A stretch of DNA of 64,000 nucleotides from QYQD01 sp040755415 (GTDB taxonomy: Bacteria > Desulfobacterota > QYQD01). Shown here one piece after another: positions 25,744 through 34,113 of the stretch; within the stretch, counting starts at the first letter, position 1, and the number at the start of each line of letters is the position of its first letter. The stretch spans positions 67,301-131,300 of the forward strand of contig JBFMAZ010000082.1 in assembly GCA_040755415.1 (NCBI GenBank), given 5' to 3'. Below the pieces are notes generated by a model, which was given only the letters and a program-made list of their open reading frames with translations, did no database searches and was not told where the DNA came from. Position numbers and translations under genes: made by a program.

Positions 25744-28700
25744 CTAGGCAGCCGTGGCATAGGCGCTCCGCCCAGCGCCGTAGTAATTGTCGTAAATATG
25801 TTGATAGACATTATGGCATTTTTCGGAAAACATGGTTTTGTCATACACATCCGGAAGCTTATCGTCTAGCACCTCCTCTATCGAAACCCTCACCTGCGCC
25901 CTGTTCTGCGCCTGTTTACGCCAATCCAGAACTAGCTTCTCACGTTTGAGTGTTTCCAGGAGATCCTTAGCCGCTATCTTAACCTGCTTCATTTCTTTTG
26001 CTGTAAGCTTCGTATCCGGCTTGGTCAGGATGTCGAAGATTGCCAGTTCTTCTTCGGTCAGACCTTCGCGCATACTGCGTTGCTCTTCCTCAGAAAGTTC
26101 CTTGGCAAATTCGATGAGTTTTTTGAAGAAAGCCTCGGTGCTGTGTGCACCCAGATTGTATTCCTCAATCAACTTACGCAATCGTTCAAGCAAATCAAGC
26201 CGTGATTTGTTCAGGCGTACCATATAGTTCAGCTTTTGTTCCAACAGGTTCTTAAGCCGTTCTGCCTCGATTCGTCTTCGGCCTGCTAAAATCTTACTTT
26301 CAATGGAACCAAAATCGATCTGGTTCAGGTCAATCAGGTGTCCGGTAGAATTGATTGGCGCTGGGATTACATAACCCTCTGCCACGATAGACTGATCCAG
26401 CAGTTCTTCGACTTCCCGGCGGACCTGGTCCAAGGCCTCTTCATCCCCGCCATTTCCCTCGCCGGTCGCCCGGCGTATAGCTTCCACCAGCATTATAAGT
26501 AACGCCCGGTCCGCAGCAAACCGGTTTACGGCCTTATCCGGCAGGATAGCCTTGTAGAGGGTATTGATCCGGTTTACCAAGGCGCGGAATTGGTCTTTGT
26601 TAGCAGGGGTTGCAAGCAATTTCTCGACAGCCTCTTCAATGAGCGCCAGCTTTTCAAACGCTGCGGCCCTGGTACTTTGTATTTCTGCAAGCTTAATCCC
26701 CTGCCCGGCGCAGAAGGTTTTCGCCTCTTCAACTGTCTTCGCCAGCGCCTCGATGAGTTTTTCCTTAAATTCGATGGGTCTGTCCCCTTCCTGGATCCTG
26801 CCACCCGCCCCGGAGCCATAAATGGCAAGGGCTTTTTCAAGGTTCCGGAACACACCTATATAGTCCACAATAAGACCATTGTTCTTTCCGGGAAATACGC
26901 GGTTGGCCCGGGCAATAGTCTGCATTAGGGTATGGTTACGCATCGGTTTATCCAGATAAATCGTCGAGCAGGCCGGTGCGTCGAATCCAGTCATCCACAT
27001 AGCACACAAAAAGACTATGCGCAGCGGATCAGCGGAATCCTTGAACTTGACGTCAAGCTGTTCGTTTTTCATTCGCTTACGGTGGGTCAGGATATCCAGC
27101 CCCAGCTTTTCGAATTGCCTGACTTCGTTTTGCGATTGGGAAACCACGACCGCCATATCGGTCTCCTGCATGAACCTGATCTTGCGTCTTAAGTCCTCTT
27201 CTTCCCATCTATCCTTTTTGTACTCTTGGTTTTGGATTTTCTTTAAATACGCCTTCCAGTACTTCTGCACCTTGTCATACATTCGCACCGCAGTCGCCTT
27301 ATCAATGGAAACCACCATAGCCTTACCCGCAAAGCCGCGGCCCAGGAAGTGTTCGACGATGTCGGCGGCAATCTTTTCCAGGCGGTCGTCACGGGTAATC
27401 AGGTGATAATCCCGGGCGAATTCCCGTTGCAGCTTCTCTTCCTGATCCGGGTTCAGCTCAGCCTCTTCCAGTATCCGCGCCAGATCCTGGTCCAGATTCT
27501 CGTTAATGAGCTGGAGCTCGGGGATACGGTTCTCGTAGTAAAGCGGGACGGTGGCGTTGTCTTCGATGGCCTGGCGGAAGTTGTAGATGCTGACATATTC
27601 ACCAAACACCTCGCGCGTCTTTTCCTCGCCGACAATAAGGGGTGTGCCCGTAAATCCGATGAAGGCGGCATAGGGGAGCGCATTACGCATATTCAGCGCG
27701 AAGATGTCGTACTGGCTGCGGTGGGCCTCGTCAGTCATGACGATCACGTCCGACCGATCCGACAGTTTCGGGTAGATTCCGCCCCGCTCGGTGTGAAATT
27801 TCTGAATAAGAGTAAAGATATAGCGATGGTCTTCGCGGAGCAGTTGCTTGAGATCCTCACCGCTATCGGCCCGCGCCTGCTTCTCGGTAACCGCCCCGGT
27901 TGACGCGAAGTTCTTATAGATTTGCTCATCCAGTTCCAGGCGGTCGGTGATGATTACAAAGGTCCAATTGCCCGGCAGCTTGCGCAGGACCTTCTGGGAA
28001 AAGAAGACCATGGAGAAACTCTTGCCGCTCCCCTGGGTATGCCAGAAAACACCCAGCCGCCCGCGGTTTTCCCTGTGATTCTGGACGGTCCGGATGGCCT
28101 GGTGGACGCCAAGATACTGGTGGTACCTGGCTATGAGCTTGATTGTGCCGCCCTGTATCTCCTGAAAAAGGAGGAAATTTTCGACAATATCCAGGAGCCG
28201 CGCCGGTTCACAGGTACCTCGGAGCGCAGTTTCCAGGCTGACCCTGCCGGTTTCACCCTCGTCGTTGATCTTCTTCCATTCCGTGAAATGCTCCCATTCG
28301 GCAGTAATAGTGCCTATGCTGGTCTGGCTGCCGTTCGAAAGGATGATAAAAGCATTGTACCAGAAAAGTTGCGGAATAGTTGTTTTGTAGTCGGCTAGGT
28401 TGTCGTCGTAGGCATTTTTGAGATTCTTGTGGGCGGCTTTGAGCTCGATAAAGACCAATGGAATGCCGTTTACAAACCCCAGAAGATCAGTTCGCCGGGT
28501 ATAGACCTCACCTGTCACCCAAAACTGTGAGGCAAGAAAAAAGTCATTGTTGTTCGGATTGTCCCAGTCAATAAAACGGATCGTATAATCTTCAATCTCA
28601 CCGGCCTTGCCGGTTTGTACCTGGACCAGGTAGCCGTCTTTAAGTAGCTTGTATACCTCGCGATTTGCCGCTACCGGACTCATGGCGCTATGGTCGCGGG

Positions 28701-28929
28701 TCAGTTCTTCAACGGCCTGATTGATCGCTTCTGCAGGAACTTGTGGATTTAGGGTCTTGAGAGCAGGTAGCAGCTTTCTACGTAGGATAATCTCACCACG
28801 GTGCTCACGGCCAAGGGTGCCGGTTCCGCCGTATGTCTCGTTGTAGCAGTTAAGCGTATCCCAATCCATTTCCCCAAAAAGGGAGACGGCAGGCTGCTCT
28901 ATTAGTTTATCTTCAGACAGATCAAGCAC
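25744..28929 (-). CDS. hsdR: Type I restriction enzyme, R subunit
   Basis: 1061 residues. N-terminal nuclease: VFIELKAAH near 157 with upstream acidic residues (PD-(D/E)xK). SF2 translocase: Walker A TQGSGKS near 296, motif II TDEAHRSQ near 398, motif III FTGTPL near 425 and later FLCAMWMTGFDAPACST, motif VI QTIARANRVFPGK near 680. A helical C-terminus follows. It cuts DNA after translocation when bound to HsdM/HsdS at unmethylated sites. Last gene of the hsd cluster, separated from the DUF3800 gene by 162 bp of AT-rich sequence that includes a hairpin. It appears intact. Confidence 0.95.
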   Translation of the reverse strand: MLDLSEDKLIEQPAVSLFGEMDWDTLNCYNETYGGTGTLGREHRGEIILRRKLLPALKTLNPQVPAEAINQAVEELTRDHSAMSPVAANREVYKLLKDGYLVQVQTGKAGEIEDYTIRFIDWDNPNNNDFFLASQFWVTGEVYTRRTDLLGFVNGIPLVFIELKAAHKNLKNAYDDNLADYKTTIPQLFWYNAFIILSNGSQTSIGTITAEWEHFTEWKKINDEGETGRVSLETALRGTCEPARLLDIVENFLLFQEIQGGTIKLIARYHQYLGVHQAIRTVQNHRENRGRLGVFWHTQGSGKSFSMVFFSQKVLRKLPGNWTFVIITDRLELDEQIYKNFASTGAVTEKQARADSGEDLKQLLREDHRYIFTLIQKFHTERGGIYPKLSDRSDVIVMTDEAHRSQYDIFALNMRNALPYAAFIGFTGTPLIVGEEKTREVFGEYVSIYNFRQAIEDNATVPLYYENRIPELQLINENLDQDLARILEEAELNPDQEEKLQREFARDYHLITRDDRLEKIAADIVEHFLGRGFAGKAMVVSIDKATAVRMYDKVQKYWKAYLKKIQNQEYKKDRWEEEDLRRKIRFMQETDMAVVVSQSQNEVRQFEKLGLDILTHRKRMKNEQLDVKFKDSADPLRIVFLCAMWMTGFDAPACSTIYLDKPMRNHTLMQTIARANRVFPGKNNGLIVDYIGVFRNLEKALAIYGSGAGGRIQEGDRPIEFKEKLIEALAKTVEEAKTFCAGQGIKLAEIQSTRAAAFEKLALIEEAVEKLLATPANKDQFRALVNRINTLYKAILPDKAVNRFAADRALLIMLVEAIRRATGEGNGGDEEALDQVRREVEELLDQSIVAEGYVIPAPINSTGHLIDLNQIDFGSIESKILAGRRRIEAERLKNLLEQKLNYMVRLNKSRLDLLERLRKLIEEYNLGAHSTEAFFKKLIEFAKELSEEEQRSMREGLTEEELAIFDILTKPDTKLTAKEMKQVKIAAKDLLETLKREKLVLDWRKQAQNRAQVRVSIEEVLDDKLPDVYDKTMFSEKCHNVYQHIYDNYYGAGRSAYATAA

Positions 28930-29060
28930 TTGTGTGCTCCATCACCAACTGCTGATTAAGTTTCTACAAAATATCTTAAACTTTTCTCAAAAATTTCTTG
29001 ATTTTTTCCAAAAAAAGCCGATATTATATTTAACGGACTGGGAATTCTCGGTCGGCAACT

Positions 29061-29086
29061 GGCCTCGGTGAACACCGGGGCCTTTT
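29061..29086 (+). terminator. Hairpin with T-run between DUF3800 and hsdR
   Basis: GGCCTCGGTG-aa-CACCGGGGCC (one mismatch) followed by TTTT on the plus strand. On the minus strand it lies in the hsdR leader, where it may act as an attenuator or a processing point. Confidence 0.35.
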
Positions 29087-29091
29087 GCTTT

Positions 29092-29832
29092 CTATGGAAA
29101 ACACTTAAGCCCCCATCCCTCTTTTTTCCCTTGGGCATTGCAATAAAACTTCTTTTCGATCACCTCATAGGCGCGATTTTCCTGATTCGGATTCAGAATT
29201 GCCCGGCCTATAGGCCGCGCTAATAGATCCGCCAACTGCAGGCCACTGGAATTAATTTTCTTGTCGGCAAAAACAATCTGAAAGGGCAACTCATTATGGA
29301 GATAGTTACTCCCATTACAAACACGCCGAAACTCCAGTTCCAAAGCGTCATCCTCCCTCCGGCCCCGTTTCTCGACCACCACATGGGTCGTCTTCGTTTT
29401 CTGTCCCTTGCTTTTCAGGAAAAGGAAAGCACGTTCTAGCCCAAATCCCAGGGCGATGTGATACGGATTGGCAGGATCGACATACTTCTTTTTCAGAGCC
29501 CTTTTTCTAATGACCGACGCGATCAATGTGAACGGCGCTTCTGCAATCAACCGCTTGAGGTCTTCCATGAATGGCTCCCTGATCTGCTCATTCAACAAAA
29601 TTGAGAACTCATTCTTTGCCTTCCGTATTTCATACTCGTGGAGAACCACCATATCATGGCCAAAATATTTGAATTTAAACTGCTGCAAGGCCGGTGTAAT
29701 TAACTGCGTATAGTCGTTTTTGTGGAAGATGCAAAAGGCCAGAACAAATACAGGATAATTTGGATCGATGGACTCCAGACCGTGATCACCGCTCTCATCT
29801 ACATAGATGATGTAGTCGCTATACCCCGGCAT
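29092..29832 (-). CDS. DUF3800 domain protein
   Basis: 246 residues beginning YIIYVDESGDHG, the hallmark of DUF3800 (Y-x-D-E-S-G-x), and ending with SSGLQLADLLARPIGR, the conserved QxADxxA block. The family has an RNase H-like fold prediction with D/E catalytic candidates and is frequent in defence islands; activity is not established. It lies three bases after hsdS and is inserted between hsdS and hsdR, so it is probably co-expressed with the type I system. Confidence 0.85.
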   Translation of the reverse strand: MPGYSDYIIYVDESGDHGLESIDPNYPVFVLAFCIFHKNDYTQLITPALQQFKFKYFGHDMVVLHEYEIRKAKNEFSILLNEQIREPFMEDLKRLIAEAPFTLIASVIRKRALKKKYVDPANPYHIALGFGLERAFLFLKSKGQKTKTTHVVVEKRGRREDDALELEFRRVCNGSNYLHNELPFQIVFADKKINSSGLQLADLLARPIGRAILNPNQENRAYEVIEKKFYCNAQGKKEGWGLKCFP

Positions 29833-29835
29833 AGA

Positions 29836-31008
29836 TTAGATGATTCCTTGTCCTGTAGTGCTAATATCCAGCTCTCCAGAGATCAGCTTTGGCAGCAGCA
29901 GGTCACATGTGGCTCGAAGGTTCGCGTTTTTTTGATTGAGCAACCTCAGTGCTGAAAACATTGGGGTCACCACTAACTCGAACTTCTTAAGTGCGTAGCC
30001 CGGCGGCACGATGTAGGGTAACAGGTACGCTTGACTACGGCTCAGACCTGGAACGGCAGCGTCGCCGTTTATGAAGGGTTGATGTTGCAGGCTGAAATAA
30101 ACATACAGGAGAGGAAGTTCCGTGACAACATAAAACACTGTGTCAATTGGAACGAAGGCGGTATCCGACCAAAAAACAGAACCAACGTTGCCCTTCCGGC
30201 CTACGATGACGCCAGGCCCTTCAACAAGACGCGCATCATGATAGCCGACTATGCCGCTTGACCCAAAGACCGGGACTTTGCCCTCTCTGCGATCTGACTT
30301 TTTGAGGCCCTTCCCATATTTCAGTTCTACAACGTCGCATAGCCGCTTAACCTCCCACCCCTCCGGTATCGGGCCGAGGGAAGAGTCGATCATTTTGACC
30401 TTTTCGTGGCCGGGGAAACGGAATTTGACAAACCATTCGCGGTAGATGGCCTGGGCCATTTCTTCGAGGATTTTGATGCGCCGGGTGTTGTTTTCGATGA
30501 GGTCGTCGTAGGCGGATATAATTTCTACTATTCGATCCTGGATATCTCTTGGAGGGAGTTTTATCGGATACGAGATGAGTATCTGGGCATTTGCGTTCGG
30601 CTGAGCTGCGCCGCCCACATTTGTCATGATGAATTTCTTGTATAAATCAGATTCGACAACCAAACCGACGTAACGGGAATTTATACCTTCCTTTATCTTT
30701 AGGCGAACGAGGTAAGAAGCAAAAACCGAGTCCGGTGGATTCCTTATCCATTTGGCATAACCGGTGGTAGCTCCAGTGCGTGCAACGACTATATCACCTT
30801 CCTCCAATTTATATTTAACTTTCTTCTTTTCGTCGATTTGGCAATGTGGAACAGCACTCCAGTCAATTAGTTGCGGCACTATATCTGTTATGCGCAAAAA
30901 CCTTGGGCCTATGTCTTCGTCTTTTGCACTAGCTGTATAGCCGTATTGAACAACGTCGCAAATTTCCCGAAGCGGCAATTCTTTCCAGGTTGCCACCATC
31001 TCTTCCAT
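29836..31008 (-). CDS. hsdS: Type I restriction enzyme, specificity subunit
   Basis: 390 residues with two target-recognition half-repeats: TRD1 about residues 8-160, a central conserved helix (IQDRIVEIISAYDDLIENNTRRIKILEEMAQAIYREWF) near 160-200, TRD2 to about 345 and a second distal helix (LNQKNANLRATCDLLLPKLISGELD). Length is typical. It determines the split recognition sequence for the M and R subunits. Its ATG overlaps the hsdM stop (TAATG). Confidence 0.93.
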   Translation of the reverse strand: MEEMVATWKELPLREICDVVQYGYTASAKDEDIGPRFLRITDIVPQLIDWSAVPHCQIDEKKKVKYKLEEGDIVVARTGATTGYAKWIRNPPDSVFASYLVRLKIKEGINSRYVGLVVESDLYKKFIMTNVGGAAQPNANAQILISYPIKLPPRDIQDRIVEIISAYDDLIENNTRRIKILEEMAQAIYREWFVKFRFPGHEKVKMIDSSLGPIPEGWEVKRLCDVVELKYGKGLKKSDRREGKVPVFGSSGIVGYHDARLVEGPGVIVGRKGNVGSVFWSDTAFVPIDTVFYVVTELPLLYVYFSLQHQPFINGDAAVPGLSRSQAYLLPYIVPPGYALKKFELVVTPMFSALRLLNQKNANLRATCDLLLPKLISGELDISTTGQGII

Positions 31009-32603
31009 TATGGTGCGCCCTCCAGAAGCTGTCCGATATTTTGATCGATTCGGTCTTCGAGTTCGCGAGCTTCTATGTTCAATTGTGTTAACTCTTCGTG
31101 TAGCTCTTCTAATCTTTCAGCAAAATCGAAATCTGGTGGCGTTCCTTCTTCGACACCTACATACCGCCCCGGATTGAGGCTCCAGCCTTGCTGTTCGATT
31201 TCTTTGAGCGTGGCGACCTTGCATAGTCCTGCGACATCGGTGTATTTGAGGCCGGGGAATTTTTCTTCCAGCATCTTGCGGCTGTCTTGGTTGAATTCGG
31301 GCTTTTCTCCACGATAGAGGCGCACGATGCTGCCCAGGAATTCGATCTGTGCCGGGGTGAAGTCGCGGTGGGCGCGGTCGATCTGGTTGTAGATATGGCG
31401 GGCATCGAGGAAGAGAACCTTGTCCTTGCGCTCTTTTGGCTTGCCCTTGTCAAAGAACCAAAGGGTGCACGGCAGGGTGACGATGTAGAAGAAGTTGGAG
31501 CCAATGGCGACCATCACATCTACTGCACCGCTTTGGATCAGTGCTTTTCGGATTTCCAGCTCAGAGGCGCGGGCATCGGAGGCGGAGTTGGCCATGACGA
31601 AACCAGCCCGGCCTTTGTCGTTCAGGGCGCTGTAGAATAGCTGAATCCATAGGTAGTTGGCGTTATCCACCCGCAGCATGCCGAAGGGAAATCGCTTATC
31701 GCCCTTGATACGGTCTTTGTCCACGTTGTTCACGTTGAACGGTGGATTGGCCATGACAAAGTCGAACTTGCCGAGGGATTCGTGCAGGTCATCGTAATAG
31801 CTGTTACCTTGGCGAATGTCGCCGGAGAGGCCATGCACGGCGAGGTTCATCTTGCACAGGCGGACGGTATCCAGCGTTTTCTCTTCGCCATAGATGCTGA
31901 TTTCCTCGGAGACGGATTTATGGTGGTTCTGCACAAAGGCGGCGCTTTGCACAAACATGCCGCCCGAGCCGCAAGCCGGGTCGAAGATGCGGCCGTGGAG
32001 CGGCTCGATAATTTCTACGATCAGCTTGACCAGGGCCGTGGGGGTGAAAAACTCGCCGCCCTTCTGCCCCTCCACTCTGGCGAACTTGCCAAGGAAGTAC
32101 TCGTAAATCTTGCCGAAGGCATCGCCCTCAATATCCATGGGGATGGAGTTGAAGTTTTTGAGCAGAGAGGCCAGCGCCTGGTTTTGCAGCCGGTGGTAAG
32201 TCTTGGGCAATATGTCCTTGAGCTCTTCGTTTTCCCGCTCGATGGCCTTCATGGCCTCATTGACGTTGGCGCCGAGATTGGCGCCCTCAGGCAAGTTGAG
32301 CAGCGTGGAATAGCGGGCTTCTTCCGGCAGGTACAGTACCCCGCGGGCGTGGTAGTCCACCTTGCCGACACTCCGGCGGCGGCTTGTGCCCTGGCTCTTT
32401 TCCAGCTCGGCTTTGGCGGCGGTGAACTTGACGTCCGCATAGCGGAGAAAGATCAGACCCAGGACGGGCCGGGAATATTCCTGCGAGGTCAGATCGGAAT
32501 TGGCCCGTAGCTCATCGGCTGCGGCCCAGAGGCGGGATTCAAGCTCTTGGGAACGAAGCTCGTTATTCTGTAATCTGCCTGTCCGGTTCTGTTCGTTGGC
32601 CAT
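31008..32603 (-). CDS. hsdM: Type I restriction enzyme, adenine methyltransferase subunit
   Basis: 531 residues. N-terminal HsdM domain (SRLWAAADELRANSDLTSQEY then FLRYADVKF), AdoMet motif I FDPACGSGGMF near 204 and catalytic NPPFNV near 284 (N6-adenine type). A C-terminal coiled segment (LEELHEELTQLNIEARELEDRI) probably contacts HsdS. First gene of hsdM-hsdS-DUF3800-hsdR. A 291-bp MITE-like element ends 44 bp upstream of the start, so native promoter sequence may have been displaced. Confidence 0.95.
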   Translation of the reverse strand: MANEQNRTGRLQNNELRSQELESRLWAAADELRANSDLTSQEYSRPVLGLIFLRYADVKFTAAKAELEKSQGTSRRRSVGKVDYHARGVLYLPEEARYSTLLNLPEGANLGANVNEAMKAIERENEELKDILPKTYHRLQNQALASLLKNFNSIPMDIEGDAFGKIYEYFLGKFARVEGQKGGEFFTPTALVKLIVEIIEPLHGRIFDPACGSGGMFVQSAAFVQNHHKSVSEEISIYGEEKTLDTVRLCKMNLAVHGLSGDIRQGNSYYDDLHESLGKFDFVMANPPFNVNNVDKDRIKGDKRFPFGMLRVDNANYLWIQLFYSALNDKGRAGFVMANSASDARASELEIRKALIQSGAVDVMVAIGSNFFYIVTLPCTLWFFDKGKPKERKDKVLFLDARHIYNQIDRAHRDFTPAQIEFLGSIVRLYRGEKPEFNQDSRKMLEEKFPGLKYTDVAGLCKVATLKEIEQQGWSLNPGRYVGVEEGTPPDFDFAERLEELHEELTQLNIEARELEDRIDQNIGQLLEGAP

Positions 32604-32646
32604 CTACGTTATCTGCTCTTAGAAGGGCGTTTCCCCCCTTGTTTAA

Positions 32647-32937
32647 AGGCTCCTCATGAGAATCTGTGCCACAAATAGTTCTCTGAATGACAATAATATT
32701 AGTAGAAACAATGTGTTAGAAACCATTCCCCTAAAAGTAAATGGTGAGGTTGTGACCGACATCTATTTCAACTCCGGATTCGACAGTGCTTTGATCTCGA
32801 CCGGAAAGGCTAATATCAATATTTTTAGCCGTAGAATATAAGTTTCTTACAACGAAAACCGTACTCACAGAACCTTTTTCATGGCCCTCGAAAGGTAGAC
32901 CGATGAAAATGTCAGCACAGATTCTTATGAGGAGCCT
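32647..32937. mobile_element. MITE-like element with terminal inverted repeats and target duplication
   Basis: 291 bp. The first 24 bases (32647-32670, beginning AGGCTCCTCATGAGAATC) are the inverted complement of the last 24 (32914-32937) with two mismatches. Both ends are flanked by the direct repeat GTTTAA (32641-32646 and 32938-32943), which fits a 6-bp target-site duplication. The interior has no transposase; the only short frame (61 codons) includes the terminal repeat and is not protein-like. Confidence 0.8.
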
Positions 32938-32980
32938 GTTTAAAAACCTATGTTCCTTTTTGGTTTTTCAGGTGAAGCCA

Positions 32981-33094
32981 TTAATCTGCAATGAGTCGCC
33001 CAAAATCATGCAGTTCTACCAGCCCACGTTGTGCTGGTAAAACTGGAGCCGCTCTTTTGAATTCTCTGTCATAGGATCTACGCTTTTTGATCAT
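32981..33094 (-). pseudogene. IS3-family transposase OrfA remnant
   Basis: 37-residue frame beginning MIKKRRSYDREFKRAA, the standard opening of IS3/IS911-group OrfA helix-turn-helix proteins (about 100 residues when intact). After residue 16 the sequence departs from the family. Its ATG overlaps the stop of the truncated mod gene, suggesting that an IS3 element broke mod and was later mostly deleted. The MITE lies beside it. Confidence 0.5.
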
Positions 33095-33315
33095 AAACAC
33101 ACCCCTTGGCTATTATAGCTGGTGTGCTCGGCCTTCCCCGCCCATTGCAGCTGTGGGTCAAGGTGCGGGTCGTAGGCGTAGGTTTTCTTCGCCCCCGCGT
33201 CCGGGTCCGTGTCCGGCGTCACCAGCCCGACGGGCGGGTTGTTCACCCGAACCTTGCCTTTGTGCTCGTAGGACTCAATCGGACGTTTAGGATCGGCCTT
33301 CTTTTTCCTTACCAT
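33091..33315 (-). pseudogene. Truncated type III/site-specific DNA methyltransferase (mod), N-terminus only
   Basis: 74 residues. The run NNPPVGLVTPDTD...YAYDPHLDPQLQWAGKAEHTS is the characteristic N-terminal region of a class of type III Mod-like adenine methyltransferases (normally 600-1000 residues, with DPPY further on). The match stops at EHTS and is followed by eight unrelated residues where the IS3 remnant begins. AGGA four bases upstream of ATG looks like a functional start. Confidence 0.7.
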
Positions 33316-33328
33316 AATTCCTGCCTCA

Positions 33329-33442
33329 TCAAAGATAGTTTATTATCCAACTGTGCCCCTTATGGACGGACTTCTCCCGACTGGCTTCTGCCGAGATCGC
33401 CTGAATCGGTAAGAAGTCTTCTATCAATCTGCGGTCGTTCAT
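33329..33442 (-). pseudogene. Truncated DUF1156 DNA methylase, N-terminus (copy 1)
   Basis: 37 residues: NDRRLIEDFLPIQAISAEAS then REKSVHKGH. This is the start of DUF1156 DNA methylases (RRLIE..LP..AIS.EASREKS.RKGH, normally followed by a WWARRP motif and 800+ residues). It breaks off directly after KGH. Its ATG overlaps the HEPN stop codon (ATGA), so it was translationally coupled to the HEPN gene. Confidence 0.65.
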
Positions 33443-34110
33443 CTTCGCCCCTTCGTTACGATTTGGGAAGATATTGTCGACAATATCTCACCGTATAGTT
33501 CAAATACCGATCCAAAGGTTGATGCACCAGATGCGGTTGACAATCCCGTTGGTGGAGATGTAAAAAGTAGAGCACCTGGCACGATTAACTTCTGGGCACC
33601 TTTAGCTTTGCGTATCATGTCCTTATATTGCTTGGCAGCATGTTGAGAATAATGTACGCAACGGTTTCGGATTATTCGCATGTTCTTTAAATCATTTGCT
33701 GCTGAACTCAAGGCAGATTCAAATGGCTCGCCTTCTCTGAAAAACACCCTTGCCCTTTCACGGACTGAGTTGTGGTCTGCCCAATCAGTATATTTCCGTG
33801 ATCCTCGAAGAAGGTCATGGACCGTATCCGAGTCCACAACAAGTACTCGATTCCGCTTCCTGAAATCCCCAAGGGTAGCGTCAACGACCAAAACTTCAAA
33901 GGAACTCTCCAGAAATTCTTCCCAAGCTGTAAATAGAATGACAAACGACATTTCGCAAAGTCTTTCCCGTTGAGTTCTGCCCATAGGGACGCTTTTATTG
34001 CCCTGCCTTCTGTGCATATTTGGCAATGACAAAACGAAAGATTCTTGAGCACTACGCACCCGTTCAAAACCGGTCCGAATACGTACAAGCTTTGGAGATA
34101 CAGATGCCAT
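33439..34110 (-). CDS. HEPN-type predicted ribonuclease
   Basis: 223 residues, largely helical. Near residue 148 it has RNRCVH, an R-x4-H motif in a helix context (NMRIIRNRCVHYSQHAAKQYK), the catalytic signature of HEPN RNases. Near residue 55 MSFVILFTAWEEFLESSFE is typical of MAE_28990-like HEPN proteins. It starts three bases after the DUF262 gene, and this association suggests a toxin or abortive-infection pair in which the HEPN protein cuts RNA. Its stop overlaps a truncated DUF1156 start. Family assignment is by motif. Confidence 0.7.
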   Translation of the reverse strand: MASVSPKLVRIRTGFERVRSAQESFVLSLPNMHRRQGNKSVPMGRTQRERLCEMSFVILFTAWEEFLESSFEVLVVDATLGDFRKRNRVLVVDSDTVHDLLRGSRKYTDWADHNSVRERARVFFREGEPFESALSSAANDLKNMRIIRNRCVHYSQHAAKQYKDMIRKAKGAQKLIVPGALLFTSPPTGLSTASGASTFGSVFELYGEILSTISSQIVTKGRR

Positions 34111-34113
34111 AGC

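Noticed and set aside
32656..32841. 61-codon frame inside the MITE-like element
   Set aside because: Starts in the terminal inverted repeat and has no transposase or other motif.
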